Shown here: piece after piece, positions 1 to 9,430 of the stretch
Position numbering within the stretch: the stretch's first letter is position 1
Layout: each line of letters opens with the position of its first letter
Assembly: GCF_000518765.1 (NCBI RefSeq)
Contig: NZ_JAEF01000015.1
Coordinates: 1 to 64,000 of the forward strand
Reading direction: 5' to 3'
DNA from: Ruminococcus flavefaciens ATCC 19208
GTDB taxonomy: Bacteria > Bacillota > Clostridia > Oscillospirales > Ruminococcaceae
Length of the DNA stretch: 64,000 nucleotides
Notes under the pieces: model-generated
Databases searched by the model: none
Told to the model about the DNA's origin: nothing
The model's input: only the letters and a program-made list of their open reading frames with translations
Made by a program: the position numbers and the translations under genes

Positions 1-286
1 AGGAAGTGAAGATATCAAATCCGGGCTGTCCGATTATACCAACGAGGTCTTCACCGAATAAAAGACCGAAGCCTATGAGAATGAAAACAACTGTACCGAT
101 ACAGAAGTCCATTAAGTTTTTCATGATGATATTGCCTGCATTCTTTGCACGGGTGAAGCCTGTCTCCACCATTGCGAAGCCTGCCTGCATAAAAAATACA
201 AGAGCAGCGCCTATTAAAAACCATACGCCAAAGACCAGACCGCCTGTCTCATCCATGGCTTGTTGTAAAATTGTCTGAGAGTCCAT
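1..286 (-). CDS. amt: Ammonium transporter (Amt family), N-terminal part
   Basis: This is the start of an ammonium channel that continues beyond the left edge; 95 codons are visible. The protein begins MDSQTILQQAMDETGG and has two hydrophobic segments around residues 16-38 and 61-80. The stretch GAALVFFMQAGFAMVETG followed by TRAKNAGNIIMKN is typical of the Amt/MEP/Rh fold, in which the first helix leads into the conserved ETG and N-rich turn. The start ATG at 286 sits 7 bases after an AGGAGG ribosome site (294-299). Amt proteins conduct ammonium across the cell membrane and are usually controlled by nitrogen status. The long structured leader upstream supports regulated expression. The family call is secure; substrate is by family. 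Confidence 0.9.
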   Translation of the reverse strand, partial: MDSQTILQQAMDETGGLVFGVWFLIGAALVFFMQAGFAMVETGFTRAKNAGNIIMKNLMDFCIGTVVFILIGFGLLFGEDLVGIIGQPGFDIFTS

Positions 287-324
287 AGAAATTCCTCCTA
301 AAAAGATACAGCATAAATTTTAAA

Positions 325-477
325 GGGGCATACGATGCACCGATACCTCGGCACATCATACACCCCTTTGTGTATGGATTTAGCGCTATAAAACCAAAAA
401 CAGCGCTGCAGACTTATCATCCGCAGCGCCCTTGCTGTTTACATTGCCATTATAGCCCCTTGTGAGCGATTTGTCAA
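325..477 (-). promoter_or_regulatory. amt promoter and two-hairpin leader
   Basis: On the minus strand TTGACA (477-472) and TATAAT (454-449) are 17 bases apart. The predicted leader of about 155 nt then folds into two stems. The first has 7-bp arms (GCGCTGC/GCAGCGC, 429-403). The second is an uninterrupted 19-bp stem counting G-U pairs (366-348 with 343-325) closed by a GGTA tetraloop and followed by a U-poor tail (TTTAAAATTT). The layout resembles an attenuator or antitermination leader. No known riboswitch class is recognised. Confidence 0.7.
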
Positions 478-593
478 TGCCTTTTTGATAACTTCGGAAG
501 TTTATATATATTTTTGGTACTTTAAACGCAAAAAGAAACGCTCATTTCACAAAAAAGATAAAACGCACAAGAAAACGCCATGAAAATACAGTC

Positions 594-681
594 TTGACTT
601 TCCTGATAAAAAGTACTATAATCGTTATATAAAGCAAAGGTGCTGCGGTATTTACCGTATGCACCTTTTTTGTATTGGAGG
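594..681 (+). promoter_or_regulatory. Promoter with terminator-like hairpin before the ribosome site
   Basis: TTGACT (594-599) and TATAAT (617-622) are 17 bases apart. Only about 15 bases downstream, AAGGTGC and GCACCTT (636-668) form the base of a stem whose upper part is CGGT/ACCG, followed by a run of Ts. The GGAGG ribosome site comes right after (677-681). A terminator between promoter and ribosome site is what transcription attenuation would need. The factor that would relieve it cannot be seen. Confidence 0.6.
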
Positions 682-688
682 AAGATCT

Positions 689-1396
689 ATGAGAAAAAAA
701 CCTGTTATCGGAGTTGTACCTCTTGTCGACTATAATAAAAAAAGCTATTGGATGCTGCCCGGATATTTCGGCGGAATACTTGAAGCAGAAGGTCTGCCTG
801 TAATGCTGTCGCTCACAGATGACAGCAATAATATCGAACAGATAACAAATATATGTGACGGATTACTGTTTACAGGCGGTCAGGACGTTGATCCGAAACT
901 GTACTCTGCAAGAAAAATAGGTGCCTGCGGTGAATGCTGCCCCGAACGTGATGTTATGGAAAAGCTGCTCCTGAAACGCGCAATGAAGCTTGATACGCCT
1001 ATACTTGGCATATGCCGCGGCATACAGTTCATAAACGCTGTGCTTGGCGGTACACTCTGGCAGGATATTCCCTCCCAGTTCTCTTATAGTGTATCGCATT
1101 GTCAGAAGCCGCCGTATGATGTTCCGATACATGAAGTAACTATAGAGCATAGCTCTCCTTTATACGATCTTCTGAAAACGGATACCCTTCCTGTGAACAG
1201 CTATCATCATCAGGGTATAAGAGAGCTTTCACCTGCACTTTTACCAATGGCGAAAGCTCCCGACAGACTTATTGAAGCCGTTTATGCTCCGAAGCAGAAA
1301 TTCCTCTGGGCAGTACAGTGGCATCCCGAATTCTCTTACCTCAAAGATGAGAACAGCCATCTTATTTTCAGGGAATTTGTCAGACACTGCCGATAA
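689..1396 (+). CDS. Gamma-glutamyl-gamma-aminobutyrate hydrolase-like protein (peptidase C26)
   Basis: A cytoplasmic class I glutamine amidotransferase-fold hydrolase of about 235 residues, the usual size for the PuuD-like C26 family, which cleaves gamma-glutamyl amides. Visible landmarks are GVVP at the N-terminus, FTGGQDVDP, the nucleophile elbow GICRGIQFINAVLGG with the catalytic Cys, NSYHHQ, and the C-terminal AVQWHPE carrying the catalytic His and Glu. The chosen ATG at 689 follows a GGAGG site by 7 bases. An upstream in-frame start at 659 lies inside the terminator-like hairpin and is unlikely. It is transcribed alone and converges on the GH13 gene with only a few bases between stops. 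The exact substrate is unknown. Confidence 0.85.
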   Translation: MRKKPVIGVVPLVDYNKKSYWMLPGYFGGILEAEGLPVMLSLTDDSNNIEQITNICDGLLFTGGQDVDPKLYSARKIGACGECCPERDVMEKLLLKRAMKLDTPILGICRGIQFINAVLGGTLWQDIPSQFSYSVSHCQKPPYDVPIHEVTIEHSSPLYDLLKTDTLPVNSYHHQGIRELSPALLPMAKAPDRLIEAVYAPKQKFLWAVQWHPEFSYLKDENSHLIFREFVRHCR

Positions 1397-1400
1397 AAAA

Positions 1401-2711
1401 TCAACGCTCCATTTTCCAGATCTGTGCCGAATACGGCGGCAATTCGCTTCCTCCGCCGAAATCGTGTTTTGTACCTGTTATAAGCTCATCAGCCGTGCCG
1501 CAGCCTGCATCGAAGTGCGCTGTAAACGGCTGATCTTCTGCATTTATAGCGATAAGTATCCTCTCGTCATCACATCTGCGCTGAATGATGCACTGCTTAT
1601 TTGTGAGCACAGGAACACTTATGTCACCGTAGCAAAGAGCCTTGCTCTCACGATGTATCTTTGCCAGCTTTGAGATATACGCCGAAAGCTCATTTTCTGT
1701 CGGCTTATCGAATGATACTCTCAGCGCGGGATCGCCGTCCTTTTTGTCAGCCTCCGCGCCCCATTCGCTTCCATAGTAGATACACGGTATTCCCGGCATT
1801 CCAAACATTATCGAATATACAAGAGGAATGTGATTTTTGTTTGTAAGTATCGTTGCGATTCTTGAAACATCGTGATTGTCAACGAAGCTGAGCAGATGCA
1901 TACCTCTGTACTGACACCACTGCTCAGGTCCGAACTGATTTTTGAGGGAATGGCATATCTCGAACATATTCATACTGTTGAAGCTTGAATACAGTCCCTT
2001 ATAGCACTGATAGTTCGTTGCTGAATGCAGCATATCATTGTTTACGAACTGCGAATAATCGCCGTGCAGAAGCTCACCTATAAGTACAAAATCCTGTTTG
2101 AGTCCGTTCGTAAAACCGCGGAGCTTTTTCAGAAATTCCTTGTCAAGACAGTACGCCACATCAAGTCTCAGACCGTCTATGTCAAACTCATCTATCCAGC
2201 CTTTGATGCAGGAGAAAATGTGCTCAACGACTTCATTGTTCCAGAGGTTGAGCTTTACAAGTTCATAGTGACCTTCCCATCCCTCATACCAGAAACCGTC
2301 ATTATAGTTGGAATTTCCGCCGAAATTGATATGAAACCAGTCCTTATAGCGTGAATTCTCACGATTGCGGAGTACGTCCTGAAACGCCCAGAAGCCTCTG
2401 CCAACGTGATTGAATACGCCGTCAAGGACTACTTTTATGCCTCTTTTGTGAAGCTCCTTGCAGACCTTTGCAAAGTCCTCATTGCTGCCAAGACGGCAAT
2501 CGATCTTAGTATAATCTCTTGTGTCATAGCCATGAGAGTCTGACTCGAATATCGGCGAAAAATAGACTGCATTGCAATTGAGTTTCCTGATATGATCAGC
2601 CCAGTCTATAACCTTCAAAATCCTCGATTCGGTAATACCGTCATTTTCAAAGGGTGCCCCGCAGAAACCGAGGGGATATATCTGATAGAATACACTTTCA
2701 TAAGCCCACAT
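1401..2711 (-). CDS. GH13 alpha-amylase family glycosidase
   Basis: A 436-residue cytoplasmic enzyme of the alpha-amylase clan, without a signal peptide, so it probably acts on imported malto-oligosaccharides or cyclodextrins. The four conserved GH13 regions are visible: DGVFNHVGRG (region I), GLRLDVAYC with the nucleophile Asp (II), LIGELLHGD with the acid/base Glu (III) and SFVDNHDVSR with the transition-state Asp (IV). The protein starts MWAYESVFYQIYPLGFCGAP, a typical start for neopullulanase or maltogenic-like members. The ATG at 2711 has a GGAGG site 8 bases upstream; the open frame continues upstream, but with no ribosome site. The exact specificity cannot be decided from the sequence. 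Confidence 0.88.
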   Translation of the reverse strand: MWAYESVFYQIYPLGFCGAPFENDGITESRILKVIDWADHIRKLNCNAVYFSPIFESDSHGYDTRDYTKIDCRLGSNEDFAKVCKELHKRGIKVVLDGVFNHVGRGFWAFQDVLRNRENSRYKDWFHINFGGNSNYNDGFWYEGWEGHYELVKLNLWNNEVVEHIFSCIKGWIDEFDIDGLRLDVAYCLDKEFLKKLRGFTNGLKQDFVLIGELLHGDYSQFVNNDMLHSATNYQCYKGLYSSFNSMNMFEICHSLKNQFGPEQWCQYRGMHLLSFVDNHDVSRIATILTNKNHIPLVYSIMFGMPGIPCIYYGSEWGAEADKKDGDPALRVSFDKPTENELSAYISKLAKIHRESKALCYGDISVPVLTNKQCIIQRRCDDERILIAINAEDQPFTAHFDAGCGTADELITGTKHDFGGGSELPPYSAQIWKMER

Positions 2712-2830
2712 TTTAATACCTCCGTTTATACTGCTTTTTTGCCTGTATAGTTTGTTTCTTCCATATACCATTTTACCACGTTTTTTTATTACTGGCAACT
2801 GTAAATTATTATAGAATTTGCCAATCGCTG

Positions 2831-3609
2831 TTAATCAATAAGGTCGTTCTGAAAACGTGACAAGTGCTCGAAAGGCAGGATCTGCCGACCTCTGAACAGT
2901 CCGCAGCCGTCGTTTATGAGTTGATTGTTTATAGCCTTGAACATATTCACGTCAATCTCTGCAAGCTCCAGCTGCTGTAATTTCGTGAGGCGCTGGTATG
3001 CTTCATCAAAATAAATACACTCGCCCACAGGTATCTCATCGCGCTTGGTACGTCTTGCCTCCTGCAATTTTTCATATCCGAAGTGATTGACATCGCCTAT
3101 TTCCGCAAAGTCGTCCATATCTTTTGTCCGCAGCTGCAATTCCGTATAGCAGCGGGCAAGATTGTCATAAAAGGTTATGTGTATGGACTGATAGCCCGTG
3201 CTTCTCGGAAATGTTACATAGTCGCGGTAATAGGGTCTGACAGCCTCTTTGAGCTTGTCTGAATACCTGTCCTCGGAGAAGCCCGAAAGCTCTGCTATGA
3301 AGCCTCTTTCTTCAAGGAATTCGGGCACTATATCAGCTATTTCATAGAGATATTTCTGTTCGATATTCCTTTTTCCTTCGCCGTTTTTCACATGACAGGC
3401 AGGCATTGAAATAACTATGCTGTACGCGATGAGGTCACGGAAACATATGAGCTTGCTTTTTATTTCGGCTTCCGACGGGAACTTCCCGTTATTTTTATAA
3501 TACTTGTAAATATATTCAAGGATATACCCGTTGAATTTTTTTCCGAGCTTATAAGGGACTTTATTCGTCCCTTGAATGTAAACGCAAGGAAGGGGTATTC
3601 CTGCGTCAT
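2831..3609 (-). pseudogene. RelA/SpoT-domain (p)ppGpp synthetase-like gene with a frame break
   Basis: The downstream frame holds the synthetase hallmarks GYQSIHITF and ELQLRTKDMDDFAEIG followed by VNHFGYEK, as in small alarmone synthetases. Its open frame extends upstream past the first ATG (3406) with convincing sequence (FRDLIAYSIVIS). The N-terminal segment FTFKGRIKSLISSEK is in another frame. The two frames meet at seven As on the coding strand (3542-3536). One extra A, or a -1 ribosomal slip on A-AAA-AAT, would restore one product of about 259 residues. It may therefore be a pseudogene, a sequencing indel or programmed frameshifting. No convincing start with a ribosome site is seen; the ATG at 3609 is tentative. 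Residues 3610-4027 hold no other gene. Confidence 0.7.
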
Positions 3610-3948
3610 ATATATGTAGAATTCTTTAATAGATGGAATAGAGTGCTTATTTAGCAGGCTTTGGTGTGATTTTTAAAACTTGTTTTCCCGTCGGAATAAT
3701 CTTTGCAGCAAGAGAATTTTCAGGCGAGTTTAAAAGTATGCCTTTTCCTTAAAAGATACATTTATAACACATTCTACAATTCCAGAGCATTTCTGCTCAA
3801 ACTATATTATCCGATAGAATATACCGTATTTTATCGATATAATCAGATTGACCAGTTTTAAAGTTATCATATATATCACAAATTCAAAAAAATTTTTCCA
3901 ATATATGTCCGATACTGAAAAAAATTCTCGATTGTACTTAACAAAGGC

Positions 3949-3962
3949 AGTAAGCGCTTACT
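3949..3962. promoter_or_regulatory. Perfect 14-bp palindrome, LacI/CcpA-type operator candidate
   Basis: AGTAAGCGCTTACT is a perfect palindrome centred on a CG step, as in operators of the LacI family, and it resembles catabolite-responsive elements. It lies 66 bases upstream of the secreted dockerin protease. The surrounding 3610-4027 stretch is AT-rich and otherwise shows no gene. Binding is inferred only. Confidence 0.4.
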
Positions 3963-4027
3963 AAAAATATCGATACATTATCCAACAAATATCAAAATAA
4001 CATTTCAAAACAGAAAGGAAATTTATT

Positions 4028-5965
4028 ATGAACAAAAAAATCACATCTTTTGTTGCTTCACTGGCTATACTTGTCTCCACTGCAGCAACTGCGGCTCCTG
4101 CTTCAGCAATTGCTGCAGCACCTCTCCCTGAAAGCTTTGATATCAGCACTAATCTGGAAACATATAATTTCTTTCCTAAAATTTTCAATCAAGGAAGACA
4201 GGGGTCATGCACCGCTTGTGCAACAACATATTATCAGTTTACATATGAAGTAAGGCGTGCTATGTTTAAGAATGATAACTATGCTGACTTGAATTTCTTC
4301 TATTCACCGGCATATATGTATAATCTTATTAATTTTGGTCAAAATAATGGTTCATGTATATTAAATGCATATGCTTCACTAAAGAATCATGGAGCACTTA
4401 ATCTTGATCAATTCGGATATGATAGTTATTATGATCAAATAAGTAAAAATGATAAACCCGCTATAAGATATATTAACAACTGGGAATTTAATAATCTCCG
4501 AAATGACGAAAAGAATTTCTATGAGCCGATTTGCGGTCAATACAGACGTAAAGGAGTGTATATAGTTCCCAATGAGTATAATGCACTTTCAGATACAGAA
4601 AGAGAAAGCTATATTCCTGTTTACAGAAATATAAATGATGCTTCACCATTAAGATATTATTATGTAGTAAATAGTTACAGGATCAATCCGCAAAAAACTA
4701 ATCCTAAAGATATTATTAGTGCATTAAAATGGAGATTAAAAGGCGAATCAGATCTGAACTGTTATAACCAGAACAGCATTGAAGACATTAAATTAGAGAT
4801 AAACGAGATCAAAAAAAGAATTTGCGAAAAGAAAGTTGTTGTAACTTCCGGAGTATTCAGCTATGATAATGATGATTGCGAAGACATAAATATGAAGTCT
4901 GCTGTCAATTATGATGTAAATAATAAAGTTACGAATAATAAAAGAGATAACGTATTCTTTTATAACTTCTCGCCCAATCCATATACAGATAAAGAGGCTT
5001 TCTCAAGTGTAGGATCGCATGCATTTACTATAGTAGGATACGACGATAATATTGCATGTGATATAAACAACGATGGATATATACAGGATAGTGAAAAAGG
5101 TGCATTTAAAATTGCTAATTCATGGGGAACCTACTGGGGTAATGAAGGTTTTGCATGGATAATGTATGATGCATTATATCCTACCAGTCAGGCAGGTTGC
5201 GTAATACCAAATGTTACCAGACCATACACCGACTCAGAAGGAAAGAAAAAAGAGTATACTATTGAACGTTGCCATGCATTCAGTCACAGAGGCTACTATA
5301 CAATAGATGTTGAAGAAAAACCTGTTACTCTTGTATCTGAAGTTGAGCTTATTACCAATAATACATATGCGATCGTAAATGATAATATCAATAGCCCGAC
5401 TTATGCAATATGCAACCGCGATTATAATGAAGATAAAGGTCGTTACGAGTTAATAAACGACCCGGCAGTATTCAGTGGCTCTTTATTCAACGATATTACA
5501 GAAGATTGCAATGATATAATAGTAAATGACAAACATTTAAAATACGGAAATCATAATACATATAACATTAAACTCAAAAATATTGATCAATATGATTCAC
5601 ATTTCTCAGTAAAAGCAGTACGTATAAAAGACAGTTTAGGAAATACTGTTGCTGAAAAGATCATGGACGAAAATGATTTTTATTCAGAATATGATAACGG
5701 TAACAGAAGAACTTACTTTGAAGAATCACTTGCTGTCGATTTCCCCAAGGGTGATATGAACTATGATCACAAATTAGACCGGAATGATTCCGAAAAGATA
5801 AATGAATATTTCAATATTCTGTATAATAGATATTCTGATAACAATCAGAAAAAAACAATCAATGATAAATTCTCATCATTCCAGATTGAACTCCTTGATG
5901 CCAATGACGATGGTGTAGTTGATATCAACGATTATCAGGAACTCAATAATATGATCAATTCATAA
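4028..5965 (+). CDS. Secreted papain-like cysteine protease with C-terminal dockerin
   Basis: A 645-residue exported protein. Residues 1-28 form a signal peptide ending at an Ala-rich APASA site. The C1-family catalytic centre is spread over the protein: NQGRQGSCTAC with the nucleophile Cys (about residue 60), GSHAFTIVGYDD with the catalytic His (about 335) and IANSWGTYWGNEGF with the Asn (about 364). Between His and Asn lies an extra acidic loop, DINNDGYIQDSEKG, that looks like a calcium-binding EF-hand. The last ~70 residues form a dockerin with two loops (DMNYDHKLDRND and DANDDGVVDINDY), so the enzyme can attach to a cohesin of a cellulosome. The ribosome site is weak (GAAAGG). Substrate and target cohesin are unknown. 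Confidence 0.85.
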   Translation: MNKKITSFVASLAILVSTAATAAPASAIAAAPLPESFDISTNLETYNFFPKIFNQGRQGSCTACATTYYQFTYEVRRAMFKNDNYADLNFFYSPAYMYNLINFGQNNGSCILNAYASLKNHGALNLDQFGYDSYYDQISKNDKPAIRYINNWEFNNLRNDEKNFYEPICGQYRRKGVYIVPNEYNALSDTERESYIPVYRNINDASPLRYYYVVNSYRINPQKTNPKDIISALKWRLKGESDLNCYNQNSIEDIKLEINEIKKRICEKKVVVTSGVFSYDNDDCEDINMKSAVNYDVNNKVTNNKRDNVFFYNFSPNPYTDKEAFSSVGSHAFTIVGYDDNIACDINNDGYIQDSEKGAFKIANSWGTYWGNEGFAWIMYDALYPTSQAGCVIPNVTRPYTDSEGKKKEYTIERCHAFSHRGYYTIDVEEKPVTLVSEVELITNNTYAIVNDNINSPTYAICNRDYNEDKGRYELINDPAVFSGSLFNDITEDCNDIIVNDKHLKYGNHNTYNIKLKNIDQYDSHFSVKAVRIKDSLGNTVAEKIMDENDFYSEYDNGNRRTYFEESLAVDFPKGDMNYDHKLDRNDSEKINEYFNILYNRYSDNNQKKTINDKFSSFQIELLDANDDGVVDINDYQELNNMINS

Positions 5966-5989
5966 TATACACACCTTATTAAGTAAAAA

Positions 5990-6022
5990 CAAACAGTCTC
6001 CGAAAGGAGGCTGTTTGTTTTT
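5990..6022 (+). terminator. Intrinsic terminator after the dockerin protease
   Basis: The arms AACAGTCTCC and GGAGGCTGTT close a GAAA tetraloop and are followed by TGTTTTT, 25 bases after the stop codon. Confidence 0.9.
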
Positions 6023-6227
6023 CACTCCTGAAACTGTAACTGAACCGAATAAGCAGGGAAATCCATATAAATGGCTTATGTTATTTAGCAATATGACTTT
6101 CAATATCGGTATCCCTGTTTCTTAATATTTTGATCCTTTACAAAGTATTAAAAGAATCTAATGGAGAGCTTATTCTTAATCCTGAATACGAATCATTTTT
6201 TCTGAGTACCATTGAATCAACAACATC

Positions 6228-6770
6228 TTAAAAATTGACATTTCCGCCTTCATCATGCTTGATTCTCATAACAATGGTCTCATCTTTATTCAAATCAAGG
6301 ATTTCCTTGACCCATTTCATTACGTTCCAAAGGCCATGACGGCAGTCTATAAATCCATGTCGTCCTTCTAAATTAGAGTTGATTCTTATATCAAGATATC
6401 TGCATCCCAGATTCAGCTGCGGCATAATACCTATATCTTGTGTCTTAGCCGTATCCGGTAACACAGCATATGGAAGATCATATGTTAGCGAATCATGTGT
6501 GCCCGGAATACTCAGCTTGTTTAGAGGTATGTTATCGTCAATTCTTGACATCCATTTTTCAGATCTAAATTTGTTTCATTATCCAATATTTCTATTAGCA
6601 TTACACCATCGTGACTCCAAGATATACGTTGGGCATCAGAAGATATACCTTCAAAACCGATCTGGTTCACAGTGAAATTGCGCTCATTAGCATTCCACAT
6701 ATCAAATTCGATCCTTTTTTCTGGTTTTCCTTCAAGATGATAATATGCTTTTCCCCAATCGTCACTTGTG
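6228..6770 (-). pseudogene. Decayed phosphatidylinositol-specific phospholipase C-like gene
   Basis: A broken paralogue of the intact gene at 29912-31192. An upstream frame (about 6770-6555) carries the N-terminal sandwich-domain counterpart, including WNANERNFTVNQIGFEG and RISWSHDGVMLIE, which match DANERNF and KVAWLHDGVM in the intact copy. The frame then shifts and continues as a PLC X domain from 6551 with NKLSIPGTHDS, CRYLDIRINSN and EGRHGFIDCRHG, which retain the His, Asp and Arg expected in the active site. It ends early at a TAA (6228) after NVNF, where the intact copy continues for another 170 or so residues. Both ends are missing. Bases 6771-7070 hold nothing recognisable. Confidence 0.75.
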
Positions 6771-7070
6771 GATTATATCTACATTTCATGTATGCCTTCT
6801 TCTATCCTTTTTTAAACAGATTTCGCATCAATCTAATAATACGCTATCTTCATTGTGTTATGAAACTGATATACAGAGCGGCAGCCGATTTCATTTTAAG
6901 TATATATTCATAAAAAGTTTAATAATTCAGCCTCACATTTCACCATTTTCATACGTTAAATCAAATATAGATCAAAAAATGCGAATACCTCTTGCATTCA
7001 TGAAGATATCGTTATATCATGAACTCAAGCAGCTATGTGCTGTCAATCTGAAGAATGGTAGGTGAATTTT

Positions 7071-7912
7071 ATGAAGTTCTCAAAACTTACTGCTGCAATT
7101 CTCGCAGCTGCAATCGTAGTCACACCGCTTTCGGTAAAAAGTCCCGACTTTCTTACGCCTTCCACAGCGTTCGCAGAAGGAACGGGGGCTTCCGCCGCAC
7201 TTCCCGACTGGATACCGACGGATTTTGATTCTGCCATATATTTTCGCAATACTTATGGAGCTACCCATATCGACAACGGACTGAGCTCGGATATCAGAAT
7301 GGAAACGATCCATGTTTCTTTACGGAATACTGCGGACATTATGGTTGGGTAAACTCTTCAGATTCCAATATATCGGTTTATTTGGGTGCACAGTGGGGTA
7401 AGCCGGTAATATATATCTATCCCGAAAAAGAGACCGATGTTCATGTTGAGCTTGAACTGACTACCTCCGATCTCTATACAACATATCCAAGATATAATAA
7501 TGACTGGGACGTAACAGCATATCCCGACGGCTCGCTTCTCAATAAGGCAGACGGTACAAATCATAAGTACCTTTTCTGGGAAAGTGTGAATGCTCGCACA
7601 AGATTTGACTTTTCAAAGGACTTCTGTGTTGCAGGAAGTGATACGGAAAGCTTCCTCAAGGAAAAGCTTACATATATGGGGCTGACCGAAGAAGAAATGA
7701 ACGAGTTCATCGTATACTGGCTGCCGAAAATGGAGCATAACAAGTATAACCTCATTGCTTACCAGGGTGATGTCTATACGAATTCCGCAAAGCTGAGCAT
7801 TACTCCGACACCTGACAGTCTGCTCCGTATATTCATGGCTTATGTTCCTCTTGAAGTGAAAGTGGATATTGAACCTCAGCAGCTTGAGATTTTTGAGAGA
7901 AAGTGCTTTTAA
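7071..7912 (+). pseudogene. Secreted protein with KPVIYxYPE domain, frameshifted and truncated
   Basis: The first frame starts MKFSKLTAAILAAAIVVTP, a signal peptide, preceded by a GGTGAATTTT ribosome-site remnant, and runs to a TAA at 7352. The rest is in a second frame that is open upstream of 7382 (EYCGHYGWVNSSDSNISVY) and continues into GKPVIYIYPEKETDVHVEL, YPRYNNDWDVTAYPDGS, YLFWES and IFERKCF. This is a domain I recognise from secreted proteins of gut Clostridia, where sequence normally continues after FERK with a few more residues. The frame break lies near 7296-7305. The C-terminus stops at the border with the inverted SRAP remnant. Function unknown. Confidence 0.6.
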
Positions 7913-8454
7913 AGCTTCAATATTATTATATGCTGTAATGGTCTCAGGTGAAAATCGAGGATAATCAACTGCTCTCTCAAATATCATATTAGTCAGCATT
8001 TTCTCAACTATGGCACTGGGACTTCCGTTAGGTCGTATCCAGTCCAGTACGTTGTCCTTATCCAGTATTATTGGCATACGATCGTGTATATCTTTTACAG
8101 TACCTGCTGCTTCTCGCGTAAGGATAGAAAACATAGGTATCTGCATACCGCCATGCTCCTCATATCGGTATAGTCCTGCAATATAAGTAATATCCGAATT
8201 TTCGGCCTGTATGGTGAATTTGACCTTCTTGGTATTGCGGTGCTCTTTATGCTGCGGCTATCGTCATCATATATAGGATATCCCCACTCATAATACCAAG
8301 AGGCAGGGATAACACATCTTCTCCTGTACCAAGAATCCCGCCACAAAGACTTGCTGTCAGCAGTCTCTACGCGGCAGTTGACAAGAGGCTTCAACTCCCT
8401 TAAATGACAATATACGAGCATTAGAGATTTCCTTATCTTGTCCATTTTATCCAC
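7913..8454 (-). pseudogene. SRAP (YedK/HMCES-like) gene remnant, copy 1
   Basis: SRAP proteins use an N-terminal Cys to crosslink abasic sites in single-stranded DNA. This remnant retains PLVNCRVETAD, the core RRCVIPASWYYEWGYP and, after a frame break near 8250, SILTREAAGTVKDIHDRMP with the conserved His. The N-terminal third, including the catalytic Cys2, is gone: the matching part of copy 2 (43025-43710) begins about 70 residues earlier. The C-terminal end has lost its stop relative to copy 2 (TAT where copy 2 has TAG) and reads into the neighbour. Non-functional by every sign. Confidence 0.75.
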
Positions 8455-8621
8455 TCATGCCCATTTATTCAGCGTCTTCCCAGTAATCCTTGGCTATGTC
8501 GGCAAGATAGTCATCGCCACAGACAACAAAGTCAACGAATATTTTTTCGGTCTCATCATCTTTATAGTTCATCAAGCCCCTGAGTGCAGCAGCGATTATC
8601 TGCTTGGTATCACCCGCCTTT

Positions 8622-9178
8622 TCACTTTGGCTCTTTTCCGATAAGATTTATAATCTCGGCATCATGAGCATCGGGATATAACTGCTGTACTCGCTCCACT
8701 ATACGCCGCCAAGATTCATGCGGAGATTCGCTGTATACAGAAGTAACCGCATCATATCCCCATACAGCTTCGGGCGGAAGCAGCACCGAAACAGGCATAC
8801 CGTACTCTGCTCCTTTTTTGTTTCTGCGCCTGTGGAAGTCAGCAGTAACAAGATATGTTTTCATCATAAGATCTGTTGTTATGCCTTGAAAGTTCTTCTC
8901 ACCGCCTTTTCCGAAGCCTGCCAGATGTTTCAGCTCAGTTGACAGTACCTGCTTATCTGTCCAGATAATATCGCCATCGCTGTCTGTCTCTGTAAGAACG
9001 TCCATTATAAGCTTTTCGCGGCGGTTAACTTTACTATCCTCCCACGCGGAGTCAAAGTCGTAACCATCACGCCTGTAATTTGCAAAATACGGCAGCCATT
9101 CAAGACTTATAAAGCCTGCCTTCTTATCGAAGAACTTACCATATGCGACTTTATGTCCTGCCGCTATACCCGTATTGA
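8622..9178 (-). pseudogene. AlkZ-related (YcaQ-like) protein, N-terminally truncated
   Basis: The open frame runs from the 9178 junction to 8622 without a plausible start. Its sequence, including GHKVAYGKFFDKKAGFISLE, EWLPYFANYRRDGYDFD, KTYLVTADFHRRRNKKG and SESPHESWRRIVERV, resembles proteins annotated as AlkZ-related in Clostridia, a branch of winged-helix DNA glycosylases acting on crosslinks. The upstream edge meets unrelated plus-strand sequence at a TGA, so the N-terminal half is missing. A separate minus-strand frame at about 8650-8465 (AAALRGLMNYKDDETEKIF) has no start and may be a tail of another lost gene or a frame-shifted extension. Family name is from memory and moderately sure. 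Confidence 0.45.
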
Positions 9179-9396
9179 TCGCTCAGTATGCCATAGTAAT
9201 AGGCACAACTGTTGGATTCGTAAAGCTTGCCGATATTATAGCTGATACAGATATAAATGCCATGTGGCAAATGATCCTCTCAGTCACTATTCCATTTATA
9301 ATAAGCGCAGTAGTTTACTACATTACGTTCTTCAGACAGATAAGAAAAGCAAATGATATTATTGCCGAGATCAACCATGTATCTATAAACCAATAA
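9175..9396 (+). pseudogene. Membrane protein fragment
   Basis: A 73-codon open frame beginning at a TTG with no ribosome site. It holds one weak and one clear hydrophobic segment (MILSVTIPFIISAVVYYITFF) followed by a basic amphipathic tail. It starts exactly where the AlkZ-related remnant is cut, so it looks like the C-terminal end of a lost membrane protein joined by rearrangement. Family not recognised. Confidence 0.3.
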
Positions 9397-9430
9397 CATA
9401 ATAATCACGGCAGCCCAATGGGCTGCCGCT

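Noticed and set aside
6110..6231. Startless plus-strand frame ending ESFFLSTIESTTS
   Set aside because: Too short, no start, no family; may be a gene tail but cannot be supported.
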